DNA of 64,000 nucleotides from JASHVB01 sp035508435 (lineage in GTDB: Bacteria > Pseudomonadota > Alphaproteobacteria > Acetobacterales > Acetobacteraceae): NCBI GenBank assembly GCA_035508435.1, contig DATJNA010000221.1, forward strand, positions 9,869 through 73,868. Direction: 5' to 3'. The notes under the pieces are model-generated. The model saw only the letters and a program-made list of their open reading frames with translations, did no database searches and was not told the origin of the DNA. Positions 8,994 to 17,275 of the stretch are shown one piece after another (the stretch's first letter is position 1; each line of letters opens with the position of its first letter). The translations under genes were made by a program, and so were the position numbers.

Positions 8994-9025
8994 ACAGTCT
9001 CCTCGCGCGCTTTCCGCGGTGGAAC

Positions 9026-10057
9026 TTAGCGCTCGGTCGTATCGACGAGTCCGGTCTCCCGGCGCATCGCCTGTAACGCAGCGAGCGCGGCGCCGGATGC
9101 GATGGCGTCGGCGGCGATTCCGGCCCCTTCCCGCAGGTCTTCGGCGCGTCCCGCCACCAACAGCGCCGCGGCGGCATTGAATACCACCATGTCGCGGTAC
9201 GGGCCGGGCGCGCCTTCCAGCAGAGCCGTCAGGCTGGCGGCGTTGAACGCCGCATCTCCCCCGGCGACGGCCTCCCGCGGCGCGCGCGACAGGCCGGCAT
9301 CTTCCGGCGTCACGGTGAACGTCGTCACGACGCCGTCGCGCAACGCGGCGACGTGGTTTTGGCCGACGAGGGACAGCTCGTCCAGCCCCTGGCCATGCAC
9401 GATCCAGGCGGCCTCGGTGCCCAGCGCGCCCAGCGTTTCCGCCATCGGGCCGGTCCATTCGGGGGCGAACACGCCGGCGAGCTGGCGGCGCACGCGGGCC
9501 GGATTGGTCAACGGGCCCAGCAGGTTGAAGATGGTGCGGGTGCCCAGTTCGACGCGTGGCCCGGCGGCGTGCCGCGTCGACGGATGGTGGCGCGGCGCGA
9601 ACAGGAACACGCAGTTGGCGACGCGCAGGATGTCGGACAGTCGCTCCAGCGGCACGTCGACATTGATGCCGAGCGCGGCGAGGACGTCGGCGCCACCGCT
9701 GCGGGAGGACAGCGCCCGGTTGCCGTGCTTGGCCACCGGGACGCCGGCACCAGCCACCACGAACGCGACCGCTGTGGAAACGTTCAACGTGCCGGCATTG
9801 TCGCCGCCGGTGCCGCAAACGTCGATGGCGCCTTCGGGGGCTTCGATGGCAGTCATGCGGGCGCGCATGGCGCGAACGGCGCCGGTGATTTCGGCCACCG
9901 TCTCGCCGCGGACACGCATGGCCATCAGCAAGGCGCCGATCTGGGCAGGCGTGGCCTCACCGGACATCAGGATATCGAAGGCTTGCTCGGCCTCGGCTGC
10001 CGACAGGGTCTCGCCGGTGGCGAGGCGGGCGAGCATTGGTTTCAGGTTGTTGGACAC
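9026..10057 (-). CDS. trpD: Anthranilate phosphoribosyltransferase
   Basis: Transfers phosphoribose from PRPP to anthranilate. The 343-residue protein has the N-terminal helical domain (NNLKPMLARLATGETLSAAE) and the PRPP-binding DVCGTGGDNAGTLNVST at about 78-94, followed by VAKHGNRALSSRSGGADVL and FAPRHHPSTRH, all diagnostic. A GTG start at 10057 is chosen because it gives the family N-terminus; an ATG at 10036 would clip the first conserved residues. The usual upstream partner trpG is missing: the preceding 680 bases hold a mini-ORF and terminator on the other strand. Confidence 0.94.
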   Translation of the reverse strand: MSNNLKPMLARLATGETLSAAEAEQAFDILMSGEATPAQIGALLMAMRVRGETVAEITGAVRAMRARMTAIEAPEGAIDVCGTGGDNAGTLNVSTAVAFVVAGAGVPVAKHGNRALSSRSGGADVLAALGINVDVPLERLSDILRVANCVFLFAPRHHPSTRHAAGPRVELGTRTIFNLLGPLTNPARVRRQLAGVFAPEWTGPMAETLGALGTEAAWIVHGQGLDELSLVGQNHVAALRDGVVTTFTVTPEDAGLSRAPREAVAGGDAAFNAASLTALLEGAPGPYRDMVVFNAAAALLVAGRAEDLREGAGIAADAIASGAALAALQAMRRETGLVDTTER

Positions 10058-10337
10058 GGTGCCCTGATCAGATGGCGCGAGCAAGCCGACGGCGACGACG
10101 CGCGCCCGCGCTCGCCGCCGCCGCGGCGGCGCAATGCGGAATGCGGGCAGGAGCGATCGGGCGGTGCATGGGGGCGCATCCTTGCCTGGGCGAATGCAGC
10201 CGGTCAACGCCGGCGCGATGCGCCATGAACCGGCAAGCCAGGGGGTGAGTCGCGAGATCGCGCCGACTCGCTTGCCTTGGCGCCGAATACCGGTCACACT
10301 GGGCAGCAGTGGCAACAACATGAAAGGAGGTGATCCA

Positions 10338-10403
10338 GTGTCTCATTGCTCCGTGAGGTCCTTCGACCAGACCTGGATCGCCGGCGCGAGCGCGACGGCG
10401 TAG
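10338..10403 (+). CDS. Leader-like mini-ORF with near-perfect Shine-Dalgarno
   Basis: A 21-codon frame, read as MSHCSVRSFDQTWIAGASATA from GTG 10338. It is preceded by AAAGGAGGTGATCC (10323-10336), which can pair with almost the entire 3' end of 16S rRNA. An in-frame ATG at 10320 would make it 27 residues and place the SD inside the coding region. A strong hairpin terminator begins 37 bases after the stop. The design (superb initiation, tiny peptide, terminator) resembles a leader peptide or a dual-function small RNA. I do not recognise the peptide. The next gene on the strand is tag, more than 300 bases on. Confidence 0.5.
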   Translation: MSHCSVRSFDQTWIAGASATA

Positions 10404-10439
10404 CGTTATCCGGTCCGGCAACGGATCGTCACAGCAATG

Positions 10440-10480
10440 CGAAGGGCTCCGGTGGCAACACCGGGGCCCTTCGGCATTTT
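10440..10480 (+). terminator. Rho-independent terminator after the mini-ORF
   Basis: A 15-bp stem with one G-U pair: left arm 10440-10454 (CGAAGGGCTCCGGTG), GCAA tetraloop, right arm 10459-10473, then GCATTTT. The GNRA loop and long GC stem make it stable; the T-run is short (four). It would end transcription from the mini-ORF before tag. Confidence 0.75.
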
Positions 10481-10734
10481 AGCTCACCGCATCGTCGTGC
10501 GGCGGAACCGTGGACGGCATGCGGACCTTGCTCGACGCCATGGTTATCTCCGAGGTGTTATCGGACGATACGGCCGCGTTTGGCATCCGTGGGGACATCG
10601 GTTTTGGCATCCCTGGGGCACGTCGGTATAGAAGCGGGCGGAACCAATCCAACGGCAGTCTTCCTGATGCGACACTCCCCGCGGTTGCCCGCCCTGGCAT
10701 CCATGCCGCCGCCGGCGACCGGCCCGGTCAAGGC

Positions 10735-11307
10735 ATGACCCCGACCCGCTGCACCTGGGCAGACGGCTCGGACGCCGCCATGCAACAGTATCACGACACC
10801 GAATGGGGCGTACCGCAACACGACGACACCGCGCTATTTGAATTCATCACCCTGGAGGGCGCGCAGGCCGGGCTCTCCTGGCGCACCATTCTGGCCCGGC
10901 GCGACGCCTATCGCGACGCATTCCACGGCTACGACATCGCCAAGGTGGCGCGTATGCGCGATGCCGCCCTGGAGAAGCTGGTGAGCAATTCGGGCATCAT
11001 CCGCAACCGCCAGAAGATCTGGTCGGTGCGCGCCAACGCGCAGGCGGCACAGCGCATGGCAGAGCAATACGGCAGCCTGGATCGGTATCTGTGGTCGTTC
11101 GTCGAGGGCCAGCCGATCATCAACCGCTGGACCGAGCGTGGCCAGGTGCCTGCTACCACGCCGGTCTCGGACCGGATGAGCAAGCAGCTCCGCAAGGATG
11201 GGTTCGGCTTCGTCGGCTCGACCATCTGCTATGCCTTCATGCAGGCGACGGGTATGGTGAATGACCATCTGGTCGACTGCTTTCGCCATCCCTGCCCGAG
11301 GGCTTGA
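10735..11307 (+). CDS. tag: DNA-3-methyladenine glycosylase I
   Basis: Excises 3-methyladenine from alkylated DNA as the first step of base excision repair. The 190-residue length and motifs fit Tag: RCTWADGS at the N-terminus supplies the first zinc Cys, YHDTEWGVPQHDD the next His and conserved segment, and FEFITLEGAQAGLSWRTIL the helix with the base-recognition Glu. The C-terminal NDHLVDCFRH supplies the remaining His/Cys pair of the zinc snap. The frame is open upstream to 10510, but the conserved start is ATG 10735. It is followed 34 bases later by a peptidase-family gene. Confidence 0.94.
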   Translation: MTPTRCTWADGSDAAMQQYHDTEWGVPQHDDTALFEFITLEGAQAGLSWRTILARRDAYRDAFHGYDIAKVARMRDAALEKLVSNSGIIRNRQKIWSVRANAQAAQRMAEQYGSLDRYLWSFVEGQPIINRWTERGQVPATTPVSDRMSKQLRKDGFGFVGSTICYAFMQATGMVNDHLVDCFRHPCPRA

Positions 11308-11341
11308 CCCGAGGGACGAGCAAAGAACAGGAGTCTCTGAC

Positions 11342-12757
11342 GTGCAGAACAGCGAACAAATCTGGTCGTTGGTGGATGCGAAGCAGGAGCAATTCACCCA
11401 GCTCTCGGATCGCGTCTGGGGAACGCCCGAACTCTGCTACGGCGAGTTCCAGTCCTGCGCCGCCCACACCGAAATGCTGGAAGCGCAGGGATTTCGCGTG
11501 ACAAAGGATGTGGCGGGAATTCCCACCGCGGTTGTTGGCGAGGCCGGCGAAGGCGGCCCGGTGATCGCCATCCTGGGTGAGTACGACGCGCTGCCCGGTC
11601 TGTCGCAGGAAGCCGGCGTGGCAGAGCATCGCCCGCTGCCCGGCAACGGCTACGGCCATGGCTGCGGCCATAACCTGCTGGGGTCCGCGTCGTTGTTGGC
11701 GGCGACCGCGGTGAAGGACTACCTGGCCGCGAGCGGCATCAAGGGACGCGTGCGCTATTATGGCTGCCCTGCCGAGGAAGGCGGCGCGGCCAAGGGATTC
11801 ATGGCGCGCGCCGGCGCGTTCTCCGATGTCGATATCGCCATCACCTGGCATCCGTCGGCATTCGCCGGCGTGTATGAGCCGGTGTCGCTGGCCAACACCC
11901 GCATCGACTTCGCCTTCACCGGCCGCGCGTCGCATGCCGCCGCGGCACCGCACCTGGGCCGCAGCGCGCTGGACGCGGTGGAGCTGATGAATGTCGGCGT
12001 GAACTACATGCGCGAGCATATGCCGTCGGATGCGCGCGTGCATTACGCAGTGCTGGATGCCGGTGGGATCGCGCCGAACGTGGTGCAGGCGCATGCCAAG
12101 GTGCGGTACCTGATCCGTGCCCGCAACCTTCCCGAACTGACCCGCCTGATCGAGCGTGTGCGCAAGATCGCCGACGGCGCAGCGCTGATGACCGAGACCA
12201 CGGTGACGGCGCAGGTGGTCAGCGCGGTTTCCAATTTGCTCGGCAACGGGCCGCTGGAGAAGGCGATGCACGATAACCTGGACCGCCTCGGGCCGCCGCC
12301 GTTCGATGAAACTGACCGCGCCTTTGCCAGGAAAATCCAGGCGACGCTGAGCGAGGAGGACATCGAATCCTCGTTCCGCCGCGCCGGCATGCCGATGAAG
12401 GACGTGCCGCTGTGCGACGAGATCGTCCCGCTGGATGCCAAGAGCGCGCCGATGATGGGCTCGACCGATGTGGGCGACGTGAGCTGGGTGGTGCCGACCG
12501 TGCAGGCGCGCGGCTCCACCTATGCGATCGGCACGCCGGGCCATTCATGGCAGTTGACGGCACAGGGCAAGATGCCGGCGGCACACAAGGGGATGGTGCA
12601 CGTGGCCAAGGTGATGGCCGGCACCGCGGTGGACGCTTTGCAGGATGAGGTGCTGATCGCACGTGCCAAGGCCGACCATCAGGCCAAGGTGTCGCGCACG
12701 CCGTATGTGTGCCCGCTGCCCGCCGAAATCGATCCGCCGATTCAGATGTCGGCGTAA
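11342..12757 (+). CDS. M20-family amidohydrolase (AbgB-like)
   Basis: A 471-residue metal-dependent amidohydrolase close in architecture to the AbgB subunit that hydrolyses p-aminobenzoyl-glutamate. Visible metal-site segments are ILGEYDALPGLSQ, GHGCGHNLLG (the HxCxH variant typical of the M20D group) and GCPAEEGGAAK, with TWHPS later and GHSWQLTAQGK near the end. The dimerisation domain lies in the middle (FTGRASHAAAAPHLGRSAL). The start is GTG 11342, preceded by AGGAG; earlier in-frame starts overlap tag. Substrate specificity among aminoacyl amides is not determined; no AbgA or AbgT partner is present. Confidence 0.82.
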   Translation: MQNSEQIWSLVDAKQEQFTQLSDRVWGTPELCYGEFQSCAAHTEMLEAQGFRVTKDVAGIPTAVVGEAGEGGPVIAILGEYDALPGLSQEAGVAEHRPLPGNGYGHGCGHNLLGSASLLAATAVKDYLAASGIKGRVRYYGCPAEEGGAAKGFMARAGAFSDVDIAITWHPSAFAGVYEPVSLANTRIDFAFTGRASHAAAAPHLGRSALDAVELMNVGVNYMREHMPSDARVHYAVLDAGGIAPNVVQAHAKVRYLIRARNLPELTRLIERVRKIADGAALMTETTVTAQVVSAVSNLLGNGPLEKAMHDNLDRLGPPPFDETDRAFARKIQATLSEEDIESSFRRAGMPMKDVPLCDEIVPLDAKSAPMMGSTDVGDVSWVVPTVQARGSTYAIGTPGHSWQLTAQGKMPAAHKGMVHVAKVMAGTAVDALQDEVLIARAKADHQAKVSRTPYVCPLPAEIDPPIQMSA

Positions 12758-12763
12758 CGGCGG

Positions 12764-12882
12764 CATGTCATCGCGGGGCCGCTCCGTAGGCGCCAGGCAG
12801 TCCCCCTCGAGGCGGCGGACGACGGTCCGGCTGCATTGTCGACCGAGGTTGCTTCGGTCCTGGCGGGCCTCGCAATGACATG
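12764..12882. repeat. Palindromic intergenic repeat (TCATTGCGAGG family), copy 1
   Basis: A roughly 119-bp element whose ends, CATGTCATCGCGGGGCC and GGCCTCGCAATGACATG, are imperfect reverse complements. The internal GAGGTTGCTTCGG resembles the GATTGCTTCG core of the other copies. It fills the gap between the M20 and MetE-like genes. Confidence 0.7.
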
Positions 12883-12906
12883 TGGGGAAACGCAGGGGAT
12901 GAGAAA

Positions 12907-13950
12907 ATGCCGGCGATGACCGATCACCGCGTCCGCGCAACCATCGTCGGCAGCCTGCCCAAGCCTTCCTGGCTCGCCGCCCCCGGCGTACTATTCCCGC
13001 CCTGGCGCCTGGAGGGCGATCGCCTGGAGGAAGGCAAGAAAGACGCCGTCCGCGTCTGGGTCGCGGCACAGGACCATGCCGGCCTGGACATCGTCACCGA
13101 CGGCGAGCAATGCCGCCGCCATTATATCTGGGGCTGGTTTCAGGGCCTGGACGGCATCGACACGCTGAACCTGGCAATGCGCGCCCAACGCGCGCAGCGC
13201 TACCACAAGGAGATTGCCGCCGCCCGCCTGGTCGGCGGCCCCGAGTATCGCGGACCGATCTTCGTCGATGCCTTGCGCGCCACGCTCGCAATGACCGACC
13301 GCCCCGTGAAAGTGACTCTGCCCGGCCCGATGACCATCGTGGACAGCCTGGTGGATACCATCGGCGGCCGATCGGAAGCGCAACTGGCAATGCGCTTTGC
13401 CGAACTGCTGAACCTGGAGGCGCTCGCTCTGGCGGATGCCGGGGCCGCGGTCATCCAGTTCGATGAACCGTGCTTCAACGTCTATGTGGACAAGGTGAAG
13501 GACTGGGGCATCGCGGCGCTGGAACGAGCCGCCGAGGGCGTGCGGGCCACCAAGGCCGTGCACATCTGCTATGGCTACGGCACGGCCGACGTGAAGCGCT
13601 GGAAATCCGCCAATCAGGACTGGACACATTACGAACATACACTGCCGTTGCTGGCGCAATCGTCGATCGGCCAGGTCTCGATCGAGACCGCGGCCAGCGG
13701 CGTGGACGTCTCGGTGATCGAGGCGATCCGCGGCAAGGACGTCATGCTCGGCGTCGTCGATGTCGGCAACGATACCGTGGAAACCCCGGAAATCGTGGCC
13801 GAGCGGCTGCATCGCGCGCTGCGCCACATCGACCCCGGCCACCTCTATGCCTGCACCGATTGCGGCATGCTGCCGCTGTCGCGCCGCGCGGCGGAAGGCA
13901 AGCTGCGCGCGCTCGCCGCGGGTGCCGCACTGGTGAACGCGGCGCTATAA
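12907..13950 (+). CDS. MetE-like cobalamin-independent methionine synthase C-domain protein
   Basis: A 347-residue protein equivalent to the catalytic C-terminal barrel of MetE without the N-terminal half. It begins VRATIVGSLPKPSW, the substrate-phosphate loop of this group, and has VKVTLPGPMTIVDS, VIQFDEPCFNVY, the zinc-site segment VHICYGYG and the C-terminal LYACTDCGMLPLS with the last zinc Cys. Stand-alone versions act in methyl transfer from various donors or in degradation of methylated compounds, so true methionine synthesis is not certain. ATG 12907 is chosen over the ATG at 12880 because it starts closer to the conserved part. No riboswitch was seen upstream. Confidence 0.8.
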   Translation: MPAMTDHRVRATIVGSLPKPSWLAAPGVLFPPWRLEGDRLEEGKKDAVRVWVAAQDHAGLDIVTDGEQCRRHYIWGWFQGLDGIDTLNLAMRAQRAQRYHKEIAAARLVGGPEYRGPIFVDALRATLAMTDRPVKVTLPGPMTIVDSLVDTIGGRSEAQLAMRFAELLNLEALALADAGAAVIQFDEPCFNVYVDKVKDWGIAALERAAEGVRATKAVHICYGYGTADVKRWKSANQDWTHYEHTLPLLAQSSIGQVSIETAASGVDVSVIEAIRGKDVMLGVVDVGNDTVETPEIVAERLHRALRHIDPGHLYACTDCGMLPLSRRAAEGKLRALAAGAALVNAAL

Positions 13951-14002
13951 TCCGCGGGCAGAACAACGCCACCAGCACGGCGCGAAGCACGAGGGGAAAC
14001 GC

Positions 14003-15352
14003 ATGGCCAACCGGGCCGGGCTACCGCAAACAGAGCAAGAGAGACTGCGTGCGATAACGCTGACGGCGGTGGCGAGCCTGATCGGTACCACGATCGAATG
14101 GTATGATTTCATCCTCTACACATCGCTCTCCGGCCTGATCTTCAACAAACTGTTCTTTCCCACGTCGAATCCATTGGTGTCGCTGCTGCTGGCCTACGCC
14201 ACCTTCGCGGTCGGCTTCCTGACGCGCCCGATCGGCGGCGCGTTCTTCGGCCATTTCGGCGACCGCATCGGGCGCAAGCCGCTACTGGTGCTGACGCTGA
14301 CGATGATGGGCGCGGTGACATTCCTGATCGGCCTGGTCCCAACCTACAATGCGATCGGCATCGCGGCGCCGCTGCTGATGGTGGCGTTGCGTCTGGTCCA
14401 GGGCTTCGCGATGGGCGGGGAATGGGGCGGCGCCGTGCTGATGGCATTCGAATACGCGCCGCACCATCGCCGCGGCTTCTATGCCAGCTTTCCCCAGATC
14501 GGCTTCGCGCTCGGCCTGTGCCTCAGCACCGGCGCCATCACGCTTCTCTCCGGTGCGCTGTCGAATGAGGCGTTCATGGCCTGGGGCTGGCGCTGCGCCT
14601 TCCTCGCCAGCATCGTGCTGCTGCTGGTCGGCTTGTTCGTGCGACTGAAACTGTTGGAAACGCCCGAGTTCAGCCGCATCCGCGACAACTACCACGTCAG
14701 CAGGCTGCCGCTCGCCGAGGTTGCCCGCGACTATGGCGGCAATATCGTACTGGGCTGGCTGGCCCGCATGGGCGAGGGCGGGGTGTTCACCGTCTATACG
14801 CTCTACATGTTCTCCTACCTCACGGCCATTGTGCACTTGCCGCGCACGCTGGTACTGGCAGCCGTCACCACCGCTGCCTTCGTGCTGATCCTCACCACGC
14901 CGGTGGCCTCGGCCTGGTCGGACCGCATCGTCCGCCGCCGGCTGTTCGCCTGGGCATCGCTGATCAACGGCGCCGCGGCGTTTCCGCTGCTATGGATGCT
15001 GCAATCCGGCAATGGCACGTTGGGCGCGATCGCGATCGTGATCTCCATCGGCATTCTATGGGCGCCGATCTACGGCCCCGAGGCCGCCCTGTTCTGCGAA
15101 TTGTTCGACACCCGCGTGCGCTACACCGGCGTGTCCCTGGTCTATCAGGTCGGTGCCATCATTTTCCTCGCGCCGATCCCGATTCTTGCCGCGCTGCTCG
15201 TGGCATCCGACGGCAATCAACCATGGTGGCTGGCAGGATATCTCGTGCTGGGTTGCTGCGTCAGCGCCCTGTCCGCCATGCTGATGCGGCGCACGTTCCT
15301 CGCCCCCGCCATGGCCGCCGCGGCAATGCCGGCTGACGCGCCGCGCGGCTGA
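14003..15352 (+). CDS. MFS transporter, metabolite:H+ symporter (MHS) family
   Basis: A 449-residue, 12-helix permease. The N-terminus ASLIGTTIEWYDFILYTSL and the loop GFLTRPIGGAFFGHFGDRIG are the signature of the MHS family (ProP, ShiA, KgtP). A second conserved loop is RLVQGFAMGGEWGGAVLMAFEYAP. These carriers import organic acids or osmolytes with protons across the inner membrane. It starts 52 bases after the MetE-like gene on the same strand, so the two may be co-expressed and the carrier may feed that enzyme; the solute is not predictable. Confidence 0.9.
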   Translation: MANRAGLPQTEQERLRAITLTAVASLIGTTIEWYDFILYTSLSGLIFNKLFFPTSNPLVSLLLAYATFAVGFLTRPIGGAFFGHFGDRIGRKPLLVLTLTMMGAVTFLIGLVPTYNAIGIAAPLLMVALRLVQGFAMGGEWGGAVLMAFEYAPHHRRGFYASFPQIGFALGLCLSTGAITLLSGALSNEAFMAWGWRCAFLASIVLLLVGLFVRLKLLETPEFSRIRDNYHVSRLPLAEVARDYGGNIVLGWLARMGEGGVFTVYTLYMFSYLTAIVHLPRTLVLAAVTTAAFVLILTTPVASAWSDRIVRRRLFAWASLINGAAAFPLLWMLQSGNGTLGAIAIVISIGILWAPIYGPEAALFCELFDTRVRYTGVSLVYQVGAIIFLAPIPILAALLVASDGNQPWWLAGYLVLGCCVSALSAMLMRRTFLAPAMAAAAMPADAPRG

Positions 15353-15371
15353 GCCGGTCGAGGCGGCAGCC

Positions 15372-15887
15372 GTGGCGAAAGCGCCCCGCGTCATCACGGT
15401 GAACGACCGCATGCAGCAGGGGTATCGCTACGAATGCGTGGCACCGCCCGGCCGCGCCTTCGATCCCGGATTCCAACCTGACCTGACGCCGCGAGAGATG
15501 CTCGCGATGGGCGTGTTCTGCGGCAGATACATGACGGACTGCCGCGACGAGTTTCCCGCGAGCTGGTTTGCCCACGCCAGGCTGTCACCCGGCCGGCGCG
15601 ATTGCTCTTTGAACTTCTTCGGGATCGATGCCAGCCAGCCGCTGTCGGTTTGGCGCGCGAAAGGCTGGATCCATCCGGACGACCCACGCGGCTGGTTCCA
15701 ATGGTACTGCCGCTATTACCAGGGGCGCCGCATGCCGCAGGAGGATGCGCGCCAGATCAAACGCTGGCGGGCGATCCGGCGTCATGTGCGACAAGTCGAG
15801 CATAACTGCGCACCAGGCGACCTGACGTGTCGCAAGCGCCAGCGCCAGGCACTGCTGCACTGGGCGTACGACAGCCGCAAGATTTGA
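15372..15887 (+). CDS. Conserved hypothetical protein, 171 residues
   Basis: Starts with GTG 20 bases after the transporter stop. The protein is rich in Trp, Tyr, Arg and Cys: PLSVWRAKGWIHPDDPRGWFQWYCRYYQGRRMP and an Arg-rich RQIKRWRAIRRHVRQVEHNC. It has no signal peptide or membrane segment. The aromatic/basic pattern suggests a compact soluble, possibly nucleic-acid-binding, protein, but I cannot name a domain. The frame is clean and of genomic-typical codon use, and the tight spacing supports a real gene. I know no function. Confidence 0.65.
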   Translation: MAKAPRVITVNDRMQQGYRYECVAPPGRAFDPGFQPDLTPREMLAMGVFCGRYMTDCRDEFPASWFAHARLSPGRRDCSLNFFGIDASQPLSVWRAKGWIHPDDPRGWFQWYCRYYQGRRMPQEDARQIKRWRAIRRHVRQVEHNCAPGDLTCRKRQRQALLHWAYDSRKI

Positions 15888-15916
15888 TGCCGCTGCCTGG
15901 CCTTGCGAGTTGCTCA

Positions 15917-16087
15917 CGGCCGGTGCGGGCCGAGCCGCAAGTCGATGCAGCTTACGCGACCAGGGACGCGCCCCTCAGCATCAGCCGGTACAAGCTGACC
16001 CACAAGTCTATCGGCCGGTGCGGGCCGAGCCGCAAGTCGATGGCGCTTACGCGACCAGCGACGCGCCCTTCAGCATCAGCCGGTACA
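15917..16087. repeat. Tandem duplication of the 3' end of the dioxygenase gene
   Basis: Two near-identical 76-bp copies, 15917-15992 and 16012-16087, separated by 19 bases (period 95). The right copy overlaps the last codons and stop of the TauD-family gene; the left copy lies beyond the stop and differs at only a few positions. It is a relic of a local duplication with no coding role that I can see. Confidence 0.85.
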
Positions 16088-16886
16088 GATACCGCCGCTC
16101 GGACATGTCGTAATCCGGGTTGGCCTGGTGCATCACGCTGCGGTTGTCCCAGATCACCATGTCGCCCTGCCGCCATTGGTGGCGGTATTCGTATTTCTTC
16201 TGCGTGGTGTGCCGCATCAGCTCGTCGATCAGTGCCAGCGCGTCCCTGTCGTCCATGCCGCTGATCGATTCGATGCGCACCGGATTGAGATAGAGCGCCT
16301 TGCGGCCGTTATCCCGATGCGTGTGCACCAGCGGATGGATGCCGGGCGGCGGCAGATCCCGCAGGCTTTGCTCGTCGATCGCACCCAATGCACGCGGGCT
16401 GTATTTGCTCAGATAGACATGCACCGCCTTCAAGCCCTCGATGCGCTGCTTGGTAGCCTCGGGCAGGTCGTCATAAGCGCGGTGCATGTTGACATACTGC
16501 GTGTCGCCACCGCGGGACGGGAGCTGCACCGCGAACAATGTCGTCGCCTTGGGCGGCGCGGGGTGGTTGGAATGGTCGGTGTGGAACGTCTCGCCGGGGA
16601 TCACCCGCCTGCCGTTCACGAACTCGTCGTTGGAGACATAGTAGACATCCGAATGCCCCGGCACATGGTGCTGCTTCTTGTCGTGCGGCTGCAGCGCGCC
16701 GAACACCTCGGCGGCACGCTTGAATTGCTCGGGGGTGAACTCCTGGTCGCGGATCACCAGCACGTGGCGGTCGACGAACGCACGGTTCAGCGCCGCATGG
16801 CTGGCATCATCGAGCGGCTCGCGCAAATCCACGCCGCGGACTTCGGCACCGGTATGTTCGGTCAACGGCGTGATGGTGCAGGACAT
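16047..16886 (-). CDS. TauD/TfdA-family 2-oxoglutarate-dependent dioxygenase
   Basis: A 279-residue Fe(II)/2-oxoglutarate oxygenase, the usual length for TauD. The proximal iron motif is FHTDHSNHPAPPKATTL (His-x-Asp at about 101-103), the distal His is in WDNRSVMHQANPDYD, and the oxoglutarate-binding Arg follows in SERRYLYRLML. The N-terminus TEHTGAEVRGVDLREPLDD is typical of the TauD/TfdA clade. Members oxidise taurine, alkyl sulfates, phenoxyacids and others; the substrate is not resolved. Its 3' end has been tandemly duplicated. Upstream lies about 390 bp of non-coding DNA. Confidence 0.88.
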   Translation of the reverse strand: MSCTITPLTEHTGAEVRGVDLREPLDDASHAALNRAFVDRHVLVIRDQEFTPEQFKRAAEVFGALQPHDKKQHHVPGHSDVYYVSNDEFVNGRRVIPGETFHTDHSNHPAPPKATTLFAVQLPSRGGDTQYVNMHRAYDDLPEATKQRIEGLKAVHVYLSKYSPRALGAIDEQSLRDLPPPGIHPLVHTHRDNGRKALYLNPVRIESISGMDDRDALALIDELMRHTTQKKYEYRHQWRQGDMVIWDNRSVMHQANPDYDMSERRYLYRLMLKGASLVA

Positions 16887-17162
16887 CGATCTCCTCCCTG
16901 GCGGCTGCCGGTCACGCTAGGAGCGCCTGGTGCGGGGGGTCAAGGTGCGATGTCAACAGCCACAACAAGGTGGCGGAGCAATGTTAACCTGCTAACGCCT
17001 GCGTCACGCGGGGTAAGGTTTGCAGGAAACGCAACTGCTGGCCGTTGTGATCGGTGAATCGAATGGCCGCTTATCGTGGCGCGCCGGAAAATCGGTCACT
17101 TGCCATATCATTTCGATTTATGGCGCGGACCGGGGAAATAAATGCGGCATACACGCCTGCCG
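16887..17162. other. Intergenic stretch between the dioxygenase and gatB
   Basis: Non-coding DNA upstream of the dioxygenase gene; with the palindromic element that follows it makes a gap of about 390 bases. It must hold the dioxygenase promoter, but I could not place -35/-10 boxes with confidence. No small gene or hairpin was seen. Confidence 0.5.
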
Positions 17163-17269
17163 GTCATGGCCGGCCCTGACCCGGCCGTCTGCGCACGATG
17201 GATGACTCGCGTCTACCCGAGCATATCCGTGCATCGCGGGATGTTGGCCGGGTCAAGCCCGGCCATGAC
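17163..17269. repeat. Palindromic repeat, second family (GTCATGGCCGG type)
   Basis: A 107-bp element with terminal inverted repeats: GTCATGGCCGGCCCTGACC at the left and GGTCAAGCCCGGCCATGAC at the right. It abuts the gatB stop and could fold into a long hairpin in the transcript. Similar elements are common between genes in alphaproteobacteria. It differs from the TCATTGCGAGG family elsewhere in the window. Confidence 0.75.
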
Positions 17270-17275
17270 GCATGA

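Noticed and set aside
10320..10480. Tryptophan attenuator for trpD
   Set aside because: The mini-ORF has only one Trp codon and points away from trpD, so it cannot attenuate that operon in cis.
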